Positions 1 to 8,089 of a DNA stretch of 64,000 nt are shown here, in pieces. The stretch's first letter is position 1. Each line of letters starts with the position of its first letter. This stretch comes from Eubacteriales bacterium (GTDB lineage Bacteria > Bacillota > Clostridia > Lachnospirales > Lachnospiraceae). Under the pieces are notes generated by a model. The model was given only the letters and a program-made list of their open reading frames with translations. It had not been told where the DNA came from and did not search any database. The position numbers were made by a program, and so were the translations under genes. The DNA lies in contig JAUNOK010000013.1 of assembly GCA_030537195.1 (NCBI GenBank), positions 1-64,000 on the forward strand, in the 5' to 3' direction.

Positions 1-139
1 TCTTACGTCTTACGCTTGGCTTCTCGTAATGTTCTCTCTTACGAATTTCCTGCTGAATGCCTGCCTTAGCACAGTTTCTCTTGAATCTGCGTAATGCGCT
101 ATCTAAAGACTCGTTTTCTTTAACGATGACATTTGACAT
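1..139 (-). CDS. rpsU: 30S ribosomal protein S21 (partial, C-terminal end outside window)
   Basis: Small-subunit ribosomal protein S21. The reverse strand reads [20 protein letters not shown] and continues through [20 protein letters not shown] to the basic RRK stretch, which is the family pattern. The ATG lies at 137-139 behind an AGGAAG ribosome binding site. The window ends at about residue 46, so the last dozen or so residues and the stop are missing. It has its own promoter in the gap after alaS. Identity is certain from sequence; only the C-terminus cannot be described. Confidence 0.96.
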   Translation of the reverse strand, partial: MSNVIVKENESLDSALRRFKRNCAKAGIQQEIRKREHYEKPSVRRK

Positions 140-218
140 ACTACTTCCTGACCACCCTTCTGTTGCAAATTGTGCGCCAAACTACATAAATAGGGTATTT
201 ACTAATCGCACAAAAAAC

Positions 219-246
219 ATTATATCACATTTTTGCAAATCGTCAA
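219..246 (-). promoter_or_regulatory. Promoter of rpsU
   Basis: On the minus strand TTGACG is followed by 16 bases and TATAAT, with a TGA just before the -10 (extended -10). It sits about 80 bp upstream of the rpsU start and ends before the alaS stop. Near-consensus housekeeping sigma promoter. Confidence 0.8.
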
Positions 247-253
247 GCCCCAA

Positions 254-2896
254 TTATCCAATCTGTGCAAGAATTGTATCAGGTACTTTAGCAATAAGTT
301 CGTCAATACCGGCAGGGTTCTTACCACCAGCCTGAGCCATGTTAGGACGGCCACCACCGCCACCTCCAACAATAGGAGCAAGAGCCTTGATAAGGTTACC
401 AGCATGAGCACCCTTGGCAATAACATCATCTGTTGCCATTGCAATAACGCTTACCTTATCAGCACCCTGTGCGCTGACAATAACAACAACGCCTGAACCA
501 ATCTCACCCTTTAACTTATCGCCAAGGTTTCTTAATTCATTCATATCAACGCCGTCAACCTTAGTTGCGATATACTTAACACCGTTAACTTCCTTGATAT
601 CTTCTGCTGTATCTCCAAGTGCATTATTAGCAAGTTCTGCCTTAAGCTTCTCATTCTCGCTCATAAGTGACTTAATCTCATCATTCATTGATGTAATCTT
701 CTTAACAAGCTGTACAGGTTCTGCCTTGGCTGCCTTAGCTGCCTCTTCAATAGTCTTCTCAAGTTCAGCATAGTACTTCATAACGCCCTTATCTGTAAGA
801 GCCTCAATTCTTCTTACACCTGCAGCAACACCAGCCTCAGATACAATCTTGAAAAGTCTGATATTGGCTGTATTGGCAACATGAGTACCACCACAGAATT
901 CCTTAGAGAAATCTCCTATAGAAACTACTCTTACCTTCTCGCCGTACTTCTCACCGAAAAGTGCCATAGCTCCTGTCTTCTTAGCTTCCTCAATTGTCAT
1001 TACATCAGTAACAACTGGAATAGCCTCAGCAATCTTTTCATTAACAATATCTTCAACCTTAGCAAGCTCTTCCTTAGTCATGCTCTGGAAATGTGTAAAG
1101 TCGAATCTTAATCTGTCTGGGTCAACATAAGAGCCCTTCTGCTCAACATGATCACCAAGAACAGTTCTTAAAGCCTTCTGAAGAAGGTGTGTTGCACTGT
1201 GGTTCTTGCATGTATCTGCTCTGTAAGCAGGGGAAACTTCCATTGTTGCAGTATCTCCAACCTTCATCATGCCCTTAGTCATAGTTCCTACATGACCAAT
1301 CTTGCCACCCTTTAACTTGATAGTAGTCTCAACAGCGAATTCTCCTTCAGATGTCTTAATAACACCCTTATCGCCTTCCTGACCACCCATAGTAGCATAG
1401 AATACAGTCTCATCTACAATAACAGTTCCCTTGTCGCCCTCAGATAAAGCATCAACAACCTCTTCCTCAGTTGTAAGAACTGTAATCTTAGATTCATTAG
1501 TAAGCTTGTCATATCCGACAAATGCGCTTGTTATAGCAGGGTCAATCTCATCATATACAGTTGCGTCTGCACCCATGTAATTAGTTACCTTACGTGCATT
1601 TCTTGCCTTAACTCTCTGCTCTTCCATAGCAGCATTGAAGCCAGCTTCATCAATTGTTATATTCTTCTCTTCAAGGATTTCCTTAGTAAGGTCAATAGGG
1701 AATCCGTAAGTATCATAAAGCTTAAATGCGTCTGCTCCTGATAATACATTGTCTCCCTTAGAAGCAAGTTCAGCCTCCATATCATTAAGAATACTTAATC
1801 CCTGGTCGATAGTCTTATTAAACTTATCCTCTTCCTCTGAGATAACCTTAGTAATAAATGTTCTCTTTTCCTCTAATTCAGGATATCCATCCTTAGAGCC
1901 CTCAATTACAGTCTCACAGAGCTTAGATAAGAACTTTCCTTCAATACCAAGAAGTCTGCCATGTCTTGCAGCTCTTCTTAAAAGTCTTCTTAATACATAG
2001 CCTCTGCCTTCATTAGACGGCATAATTCCATCACTTACCATAAATGTTACTGAACGGATATGGTCTGTGATAACACGGATAGATACATCCTGCTTCTCAT
2101 CTTCCTTATAAGTAACACCAGCCATCTCGCACACCTTGTTACGAAGTGCCTGTAATGTATCAACATCAAAGATAGAATCAACGTCCTGAACAACAACTGC
2201 AAGTCTTTCAAGACCCATACCAGTATCAATATTCTTCTGGATAAGGTCTGTGTAATTGCCATGTCCGTCATTGTTAAACTGAGAGAATACGTTGTTCCAT
2301 ACTTCCATATATCTGTCACAGTCACATCCTACTGTACAGCCTGGCTTACCACAGCCATATTTCTCACCACGGTCATAATATATCTCAGAACATGGACCAC
2401 AAGGGCCAGCGCCATGCTCCCAGAAGTTATCTTCCTTACCGAATCTGAATATTCTTTCAGGTGCAATACCGATTTCCTTATTCCATATATCAAATGCTTC
2501 ATCATCATCCTGATATATAGATGGATATAATCTGTCTGGATCAAGTCCTACAGTCTCTGTTAAGAACTCCCATGACCAGTGAATAGCTTCATCCTTAAAG
2601 TAATCACCAAATGAGAAGTTACCAAGCATCTCGAAGAATGTACCATGTCTTGCTGTCTTACCTACATTCTCGATATCACCTGTTCTTATACACTTCTGAC
2701 ATGTTGTAACTCTTCTTCTTGGTGGAATCTCCTGTCCTGTAAAATATGGCTTAAGTGGAGCCATACCTGAATTAATGATAAGCAGACTGTTATCATTATG
2801 TGGAACTAAAGAAAAGCTCTTCATCTTCAAATGTCCCTTGCTTTCAAAGAAATCAAGGTATAATCTTCTTAATTCATTCACACCTCTGTACTGCAC
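254..2896 (-). CDS. alaS: Alanyl-tRNA synthetase
   Basis: Cytoplasmic alanine-tRNA ligase: charges tRNA-Ala and edits mischarged Ser/Gly. 880 aa, the usual bacterial length. The N-terminal class II catalytic domain is clear (GHLKMKSFSLVPHNDNSLL, then RHGTFFEMLGNFSFGDYF). The editing domain has the zinc ligands HSATH (about 566-570) and CGGTH (about 668-672), followed by a short coiled coil and the glycine-rich C-Ala end (GGGGGGRPNMAQAGG). The open frame extends further upstream, but a GTG at 2894-2896 lies 8 bases behind a perfect AGGAGG and gives the family N-terminus (MQYRGVNELRRLYLDFFESK); the upstream extension is rejected. It follows the 60-aa membrane protein gene by 16 bp, so the two are likely co-transcribed. 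Confidence 0.98.
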   Translation of the reverse strand: MQYRGVNELRRLYLDFFESKGHLKMKSFSLVPHNDNSLLIINSGMAPLKPYFTGQEIPPRRRVTTCQKCIRTGDIENVGKTARHGTFFEMLGNFSFGDYFKDEAIHWSWEFLTETVGLDPDRLYPSIYQDDDEAFDIWNKEIGIAPERIFRFGKEDNFWEHGAGPCGPCSEIYYDRGEKYGCGKPGCTVGCDCDRYMEVWNNVFSQFNNDGHGNYTDLIQKNIDTGMGLERLAVVVQDVDSIFDVDTLQALRNKVCEMAGVTYKEDEKQDVSIRVITDHIRSVTFMVSDGIMPSNEGRGYVLRRLLRRAARHGRLLGIEGKFLSKLCETVIEGSKDGYPELEEKRTFITKVISEEEDKFNKTIDQGLSILNDMEAELASKGDNVLSGADAFKLYDTYGFPIDLTKEILEEKNITIDEAGFNAAMEEQRVKARNARKVTNYMGADATVYDEIDPAITSAFVGYDKLTNESKITVLTTEEEVVDALSEGDKGTVIVDETVFYATMGGQEGDKGVIKTSEGEFAVETTIKLKGGKIGHVGTMTKGMMKVGDTATMEVSPAYRADTCKNHSATHLLQKALRTVLGDHVEQKGSYVDPDRLRFDFTHFQSMTKEELAKVEDIVNEKIAEAIPVVTDVMTIEEAKKTGAMALFGEKYGEKVRVVSIGDFSKEFCGGTHVANTANIRLFKIVSEAGVAAGVRRIEALTDKGVMKYYAELEKTIEEAAKAAKAEPVQLVKKITSMNDEIKSLMSENEKLKAELANNALGDTAEDIKEVNGVKYIATKVDGVDMNELRNLGDKLKGEIGSGVVVIVSAQGADKVSVIAMATDDVIAKGAHAGNLIKALAPIVGGGGGGRPNMAQAGGKNPAGIDELIAKVPDTILAQIG

Positions 2897-2912
2897 TTTA
2901 ACTTCCTCCTGA

Positions 2913-3095
2913 TTATTCAGTAATCTCTTTCTCTTTATTCTCCGATGCAGCCATCTTAGCTGCCTTTCTGGCATCTGCTGCCTTTCGGAGTTTACCACCT
3001 ACGAATACTGCAAGTACCAGTAACGCAAGCATTATAACAAATCTAACCGCTTCGTAAGCTATCTCGCCTACAAGTACGCTAACTAACCCAACCAT
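2913..3095 (-). CDS. Small single-span membrane protein (60 aa), unknown function
   Basis: I do not recognise a named family. The start is the ATG at 3093-3095, eight bases behind GGAGG; a GTG five codons upstream overlaps that site and is rejected. The protein has a short N-terminus, one hydrophobic helix (about residues 3-34, with VRFVIMLALLVLAVFVGGKL at the core) and a highly charged Lys/Ala/Glu-rich cytoplasmic tail ending EKEITE. It lies 16 bp ahead of alaS and directly after a strong promoter, so it is the first gene of the alaS transcript. No function is assigned; a role tied to AlaRS is not supported by anything beyond position. Confidence 0.75.
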   Translation of the reverse strand: MVGLVSVLVGEIAYEAVRFVIMLALLVLAVFVGGKLRKAADARKAAKMAASENKEKEITE

Positions 3096-3140
3096 ACGTA
3101 TTACCTCCACGAATTATAATAAAAGCCTTCGCAATAATTT

Positions 3141-3169
3141 ATAATATCACAAGAAACAACATTTATCAA
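3141..3169 (-). promoter_or_regulatory. Promoter of the 60-aa protein gene and alaS
   Basis: Minus strand TTGATA, 17 bases, TATTAT, with TGA before the -10. The -35 overlaps the last codons of the preceding MutS-like gene. Spacing and both hexamers are close to consensus. Confidence 0.75.
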
Positions 3170-4848
3170 GATTTCCAGTTTCCATCTGTCAGGAAATGCA
3201 TCGCGCGCCGTTCTGCTCCCTTAATTATGTTCTTATCATAGCCTATAACATTAAGAAGCTTGATTGCGTTTCTTGTCGTTGCAGGTCCACTATACAGCTT
3301 ATAATCAAACTTAACCTCATCCTCAGTAACTTCCTCCTGAAAATGATAATTGCTGTAACAGTCCTTAAGTATTGACGTAAGCTCGATATCATGTGTTGCC
3401 GCAAAACACAATGCCATGTCTGTATTAAGATTCTTTAATATCTCTGATGACGCCGCAATTCTCTCGACTGTATTAGTTCCACGAAGCACCTCATCAATAA
3501 AGCAAAGAACCGGTCTTCCTGTCTTACCAACTGCATCAAGAATTCTCTTTAATGACTTAATCTCAACAATATAGTAACTGTCTGAATTAGCAAGGTCATC
3601 CCTTAATGCCATTGACGAATATATTCTGTATACAGGTGCTCTGTATTCTCTAGAAAGACTTGTTCCTATAGTCTGTGCCAGAATACTGTTAATTGCTATT
3701 GTCTTTAAAAATGTTGACTTACCTGACGCATTAGAACCTGTAAGAAGAACATTGCCTTTAGTTGTTATTGAATTGCATACAGGATTATCTATAAGCGGAT
3801 GGAACACTTCTTTAACGCTTAAGTTATTAGTATTACCCACAAATTCAGGTTTGCAGTAAAATGGCAGGCTTTCCCTGAAAGATGCAACTGCAATTGATGC
3901 TTCTATGAATCCAAGTGTATCCACAAGATTATATGCATCCTCACTTCTTGCAGTTATAAGCTTTGTCATCTTATTAAACTTCACAATATCCATGTGAGTA
4001 ATCATTCTGAGATAATCAAGTACAACCTCAGCAAGTGAACCGTCAACATTACCCGATTCTATCATCCATGAACCTTTAGTTATCTTAGCGAAATTCTTTA
4101 ATATTTCTTTAAGCCTGTTACTTTCCGGCTCCAGGAAACTTATATTACTGTCGCATATATCTTCTGATGCGGATGCCATCTTAGTGATGACATTGATACA
4201 TTTGAAATAATTCTCAATTCTGGCCTTATATTTGTAATAAGTAATTATTGCAAATGCTACTGACGCAATTATAAGCCATATTCCAAGCACCGGAGTTACA
4301 AGAACCGTAACAAGAATTGAAGCTATAAGAAATACCCATGCAAGATAATGCACAAGATTGCTTCCCTGCTCTATATCCATTATATATCCGATATAATCTG
4401 TAACTGCTATCTTACGGCTCTTTCCCATGTTCCGGAATATCTTCTGGACTGTGATTCTTTCTTTTTTATTAGCTGTAAATTCATCTGCAAGCCTGTCCAG
4501 TTCTTTTAACTGTTCTGCATCAGCCACAGGCTCTCTTAACATCTTGTACAGATATTCCTGTCCAACAGATGAATTAGTATTATTAATGCCTTTAAATACT
4601 TCATCCATACCAAGATCATTCCATGTTATATCATCTATCATAGACTCACTTGGATTGGACTTTGCATAATGTGATATATATTCAAAACTCTCATCAGTTC
4701 CTTTATATACAGCACGCCTGCCCCACGATTTCTTTATGGCATTCTCTGCTGCTTTCTTACGCTTAATGCTGCTGTTCACACATATATACACGCCGATTGC
4801 AACAGCAAGCAGAACAAAAACAATAATCTCTAAATCTGTATTAGTCAT
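3166..4848 (-). CDS. Membrane-anchored MutS-family ATPase
   Basis: 560 aa. Residues about 7-25 form an N-terminal transmembrane helix and about 166-204 two more close-set hydrophobic segments. The C-terminal half is the MutS ATPase domain: Walker A GSNASGKS (371-378), Walker B VLCFIDE (447-453) followed by VLRGTNTVERIAAS, and THD (485-487). The mismatch-recognition domain (Phe-X-Glu) of MutS1 is absent and the SMR nuclease of MutS2 is absent, so this is one of the short MutS families with membrane helices. Their biological role is not established, to my knowledge. ATG start behind GGAGG, 11 bp downstream of the deoD stop, so probably co-transcribed with deoD. Classification as a MutS-type ATPase is firm; function is open. 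Confidence 0.88.
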   Translation of the reverse strand: MTNTDLEIIVFVLLAVAIGVYICVNSSIKRKKAAENAIKKSWGRRAVYKGTDESFEYISHYAKSNPSESMIDDITWNDLGMDEVFKGINNTNSSVGQEYLYKMLREPVADAEQLKELDRLADEFTANKKERITVQKIFRNMGKSRKIAVTDYIGYIMDIEQGSNLVHYLAWVFLIASILVTVLVTPVLGIWLIIASVAFAIITYYKYKARIENYFKCINVITKMASASEDICDSNISFLEPESNRLKEILKNFAKITKGSWMIESGNVDGSLAEVVLDYLRMITHMDIVKFNKMTKLITARSEDAYNLVDTLGFIEASIAVASFRESLPFYCKPEFVGNTNNLSVKEVFHPLIDNPVCNSITTKGNVLLTGSNASGKSTFLKTIAINSILAQTIGTSLSREYRAPVYRIYSSMALRDDLANSDSYYIVEIKSLKRILDAVGKTGRPVLCFIDEVLRGTNTVERIAASSEILKNLNTDMALCFAATHDIELTSILKDCYSNYHFQEEVTEDEVKFDYKLYSGPATTRNAIKLLNVIGYDKNIIKGAERRAMHFLTDGNWKS

Positions 4849-4859
4849 AAATCCTCCAT

Positions 4860-5582
4860 CTACCTGTTATCCTGCAATCTTACTGCAGTTTCAAGAGCTG
4901 TCTCCATCATATTGGTAAATCCTGTCTGTCTCTCCTGTGCTGACAGCTTCTCACCCCTGTAGAGGTGGTCACTTATTGTAAGAATAGTAAGTGCATGTTT
5001 TCTGCATCTTGCAGCAGTCATATACAGCGCTGCTGACTCCATATCAACCGCAAGCACGCCCATCTTTTTCCATCTGTCATTAACTGATATATCATCATTA
5101 TAGAACACATCTGATGCCAGCACATTGCCAACTTTAACCCGCATCTGTTTCTCCTGTGCAACATCATATGCAGTTTTTAACAGCGTAAAATCTGCAATTG
5201 GAGAATATGTGCCCGGAAGATTATACTGTGCTGCGAAATTAGAATCTGTGCACGAACCCATTCCAAGCACAATATCCATAAGATTAAGGTCATCATCAAA
5301 CGCACCAGCTGAGCCAATTCTTATAATATTATCCACATCATATACATTATATAACTCATATGAATATATTCCCATTGAAGGCATTCCCATTCCGCTTCCC
5401 ATAACAGATATTCTGCATCCTTTGTAGCTGCCAGTGAATCCTAACATATTACGGACTGTATTAAAGCATGTGACATCTGTCAGATAATTATCTGCTATAT
5501 ACTTCGCTCTTAAGGGATCTCCCGGCATAAGAACTGTCTTTGCTATGTCTCCTGTCTGTGCTTCATTATGTGGTGTCGCCAT
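4860..5582 (-). CDS. deoD: Purine nucleoside phosphorylase, DeoD type
   Basis: Phosphorolysis of purine (deoxy)nucleosides to base and (deoxy)ribose-1-phosphate, a cytosolic salvage step. 240 aa, the normal length of hexameric DeoD. Visible family signatures are MATPHNEA at the N-terminus, [31 protein letters not shown] (phosphate and nucleoside site), and VDMESAALY followed by [10 protein letters not shown] (base and ribose contacts). AGGAGG lies 5 bases before the ATG. It follows apt on the same strand, but a hairpin terminator lies between them. Together the two genes form a purine salvage pair. Confidence 0.96.
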   Translation of the reverse strand: MATPHNEAQTGDIAKTVLMPGDPLRAKYIADNYLTDVTCFNTVRNMLGFTGSYKGCRISVMGSGMGMPSMGIYSYELYNVYDVDNIIRIGSAGAFDDDLNLMDIVLGMGSCTDSNFAAQYNLPGTYSPIADFTLLKTAYDVAQEKQMRVKVGNVLASDVFYNDDISVNDRWKKMGVLAVDMESAALYMTAARCRKHALTILTISDHLYRGEKLSAQERQTGFTNMMETALETAVRLQDNR

Positions 5583-5605
5583 ATCTGCCTCCTGTTATCA
5601 ATCTT

Positions 5606-5634
5606 AAAAAGGCTGCTTTATTATATAAAGCAGC
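5606..5634 (-). terminator. Rho-independent terminator after apt
   Basis: Minus strand: an 11-bp stem (GGCTGCTTTAT paired with ATAAAGCAGCC) with almost no loop, followed by TTTTT. It lies just after the apt stop and ends about 25 bp before the deoD start, so apt reading into deoD would be partial. Confidence 0.8.
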
Positions 5635-5642
5635 CCGATTAA

Positions 5643-6170
5643 TTATTTACCTGGGTATTTAATTACTGATTCAACATCATATCCGGCAATCTTATCTCTG
5701 CCCTTAAGGCCTTCAAGTTCCATAAGGAATATAACTTTGACAACTTCGCCGCCAAGCTGTTCAATAAGCTTGATTATAGCTTCTGTTGTACCACCTGTGG
5801 CAATAAGGTCATCAACTATAATAACCTTCTGTCCCGGAGTAATCGCATCCTTATGCATCTCTATAGTAGCTGTGCCATATTCAAGCTCATAATCAGCTGA
5901 GATAGTTTCACATGGAAGCTTTCCTTTCTTTCTTACAGGCACAAATCCTTTTCCTGTATTATATGCAACAGGAACGCCAAATATAAACCCTCTTGATTCT
6001 GGTCCGACTACAACATCAAACTCAGTATCGCCGATAAGATCCGTAATTCCATCTATTGCAAGTTTTAATCCTTCAGGACTCTGTATAACACTTGTTACAT
6101 CCCTGAATATAATACCTGGCTCTGGAAAATCAGGTATGCTTCTTACATAATCTTCTACTTTCTTACTCAT
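5643..6170 (-). CDS. apt: Adenine phosphoribosyltransferase
   Basis: Converts adenine and PRPP to AMP. 175 aa from the ATG at 6168-6170. The frame extends nine codons upstream to a GTG, but AAGGAGG falls inside that extension at a good distance from the chosen ATG. Family features: FPEPGIIFRDVTSV near the N-terminus, GPESRGFIFG, and the PRPP-binding motif VIIVDDLIATGGT (about 116-128). Complements deoD in purine salvage. A TGGTAAAAT extended -10 lies about 45 bp upstream. Confidence 0.96.
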   Translation of the reverse strand: MSKKVEDYVRSIPDFPEPGIIFRDVTSVIQSPEGLKLAIDGITDLIGDTEFDVVVGPESRGFIFGVPVAYNTGKGFVPVRKKGKLPCETISADYELEYGTATIEMHKDAITPGQKVIIVDDLIATGGTTEAIIKLIEQLGGEVVKVIFLMELEGLKGRDKIAGYDVESVIKYPGK

Positions 6171-6214
6171 AATGTGTGTATCCTCCTTGGTTATCACATA
6201 CAGATATATTCAGT

Positions 6215-6223
6215 ATTTTACCA
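6215..6223 (-). promoter_or_regulatory. Probable extended -10 promoter of apt
   Basis: Minus strand TGGTAAAAT, an extended -10 element, about 45 bp upstream of the apt start. No good -35 hexamer is visible at 17 bases (TTTATT). Confidence 0.5.
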
Positions 6224-6250
6224 TAGTCCACTGACTAAATAAAGTATTTT

Positions 6251-7738
6251 TTACACAATAAGACACACAAGTCCCGAATTCTCATTCATCACTTTTTCAA
6301 GTGTATCGCCAATCTTTCCCATGCTCTCCGGTGTCATATTATGTGTTTTTTCATAGATTCCGTCTGATACAATCTGTTCTATCGTCTTTCCAAATATATT
6401 GGTATCCCAGATTCCGTCAGGATTATCCTTCATATTGCCCTTAATGTATTCAATCAGATCATCTGCCTGATTCTTACTTCCTACAATCGGTGCAATCTCG
6501 ACCATTATTTCTGTCTTAAGCAGATTAATAGATGGTACTTTAGCTTTAATCTTAACTCCATATTTATTGCCATTCTTAATTACAACCGGCTCTTCAAGCT
6601 CAATATTTTCTTTTGACGGAGTAACAACGCCAAAACCATTAAGATTAACTTCACTTATTGCATCTCCAAAGCTTCCCAGTTCATTCTTCTTGTCAGAAAG
6701 AGATTTAATCATATCTATAAGTTCATGCTCATTGTTAATCTGCGTTCCGGTAAGTTCACTTAATATCTTATAATACAGATCTTTAGAAAGCTTAAATTCT
6801 ATCTCTATCCTTCCTGTTGACATATCCACTTTTCTTATATCAACCTTTTCTATGTACTCGCATGTATTATTCCATTCACGGTATGCATCTTTCATAACAT
6901 TAATGCCATCAAGAATCCCAAGTGCCGCATCAACTATATGTGTCTTGAGCCAGTGTGAAGACTCAAGCACTTCAACCCATGCAGGCGCATAGAAATCAAG
7001 CTGTGAAACAGGAAATTCCTTAAGCACACCTGATATAACCCTGTCAATATCCTCTTTTCTTAGCTGCTCACAGTTAAGGGCGTATACATTTACACCGTAC
7101 TTTTCTTTCATCGATTCCGCAAGCTGTACCGACTCCTTTGCATAAGGCTTAACGCAGTTTAATATAATAACAAATGGCTTTGAAATCTTCTTAAGCTTAT
7201 CTATTGCCATCTGCTCTGCCTTGACATAATTATCCCGCTCTATGCCTGTAAATGAGCCATCTGTAGTCACAACAATTCCTATTGTCGAGTGTTCCTCAAT
7301 CACCTTTTCTGTCCCAATCTGCGCCGCCATTGAGAATGGAACCGGGTCTTTTGCCCATGGAGTATTAACCATTCTCTCTTTACCATTCTCCTCTGCTCCC
7401 ATCGCCCCGTCAACCATGAATCCAACGCAGTCAATTGCGCGCACTTTAATCTTAATATCATCTGCCATGCAGATTGCGGCGCTCTCACCCGGTATGAATT
7501 TCGGTTCAGTTGTCATAATTGTGCTTCCAGCGCTGCTCTGTGGCAATTCATCAATCGTACGCTGCTTCTCATTGGCATCCGCAATCTCAGGAATTACACA
7601 TAAATCCATAAACCTCTTTACAAATGTTGATTTTCCTGTTCGTACCGGACCAACCACGCCAAGATATATCTCCCCGTTAGTGCGTTTTTTTATATCTTCG
7701 TACAGATTAAAGCTTGTGTTTTCCTTTCCGTCAGACAT
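6251..7738 (-). CDS. spoIVA: Stage IV sporulation protein A, spore coat basement ATPase
   Basis: 495 aa (B. subtilis SpoIVA is of closely similar length). Morphogenetic ATPase that polymerises on the forespore surface as the base layer of the coat. The N-terminus has a TRAFAC-like P-loop GPVRTGKS (about 30-37) and the region with DCVGFMVDGAMG; the C-terminus ends in ENSGLVCLIV, the conserved hydrophobic tail that helps anchor SpoIVA to the SpoVM-marked membrane. The start is the ATG at 7736-7738 behind GGGAGG; the ten-codon upstream extension is rejected. It stands alone after a bidirectional hairpin. No convincing sigma-E promoter could be picked out by eye, although regulation by sigma-E is expected for the family. 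Confidence 0.96.
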   Translation of the reverse strand: MSDGKENTSFNLYEDIKKRTNGEIYLGVVGPVRTGKSTFVKRFMDLCVIPEIADANEKQRTIDELPQSSAGSTIMTTEPKFIPGESAAICMADDIKIKVRAIDCVGFMVDGAMGAEENGKERMVNTPWAKDPVPFSMAAQIGTEKVIEEHSTIGIVVTTDGSFTGIERDNYVKAEQMAIDKLKKISKPFVIILNCVKPYAKESVQLAESMKEKYGVNVYALNCEQLRKEDIDRVISGVLKEFPVSQLDFYAPAWVEVLESSHWLKTHIVDAALGILDGINVMKDAYREWNNTCEYIEKVDIRKVDMSTGRIEIEFKLSKDLYYKILSELTGTQINNEHELIDMIKSLSDKKNELGSFGDAISEVNLNGFGVVTPSKENIELEEPVVIKNGNKYGVKIKAKVPSINLLKTEIMVEIAPIVGSKNQADDLIEYIKGNMKDNPDGIWDTNIFGKTIEQIVSDGIYEKTHNMTPESMGKIGDTLEKVMNENSGLVCLIV

Positions 7739-7776
7739 ACATTCCTCCCTGCTATTAAGGCGGTGCATATAAAAAT

Positions 7777-7821
7777 AATGCCTTCCGCATATACTTGTAA
7801 AAAATATATGTGAAAGGCATT
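7777..7821 (-). terminator. Long hairpin terminator after the recG-linked 76-aa gene
   Basis: AATGCCTT and AAGGCATT enclose a second paired segment (CGCATATA with TATATGTG), and U-rich tracts follow on both strands. It ends the recG transcript ahead of spoIVA. Confidence 0.75.
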
Positions 7822-7843
7822 GTTTTTATTCTAATCAATATAA

Positions 7844-8074
7844 TCATTCATCAAATTCTGCAAGCACATAATAGCCCCTGCTAGTCTCACCGACTTCTTT
7901 AACTACTCCGTGTCTTGACTTTAACCTGTCAGGTGTTGAATAATTTCCAGACATCGCAACTGCCGGCTCTATCGTATAGTAATAGCTACTTGGAAGCTTT
8001 CCTTCTGTAATATCAACCTCATCTCCCGGTTTAACAAGATTAGGTCTGCTCATTGTAAATTCCATCTGTCTCAT
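7844..8074 (-). CDS. Small conserved protein downstream of recG (76 aa), unknown
   Basis: Not recognised. It is a soluble, probably beta-rich protein: RPNLVKPGDEVDITEGKLPS, then SYYYTIEPAVAMSG, and HGVVKEVGETSRGYYVLAEFDE at the end, a pattern like a small SH3-like barrel (a GD turn, then a GVV-KEV strand, then a YYVLAEF strand). The ATG is preceded by AAGGAG at 10 bases. It begins 15 bp after the recG stop and is followed by a terminator, so it is the last gene of the recG transcript. No function inferred. Confidence 0.72.
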   Translation of the reverse strand: MRQMEFTMSRPNLVKPGDEVDITEGKLPSSYYYTIEPAVAMSGNYSTPDRLKSRHGVVKEVGETSRGYYVLAEFDE

Positions 8075-8089
8075 ATGTGTACATCTCCT

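Noticed and set aside
2897..2998. 34-codon N-terminal extension of alaS
   Set aside because: It runs through the 60-aa gene in another frame, has no ribosome binding site, and the GTG behind AGGAGG gives the standard AlaRS start.
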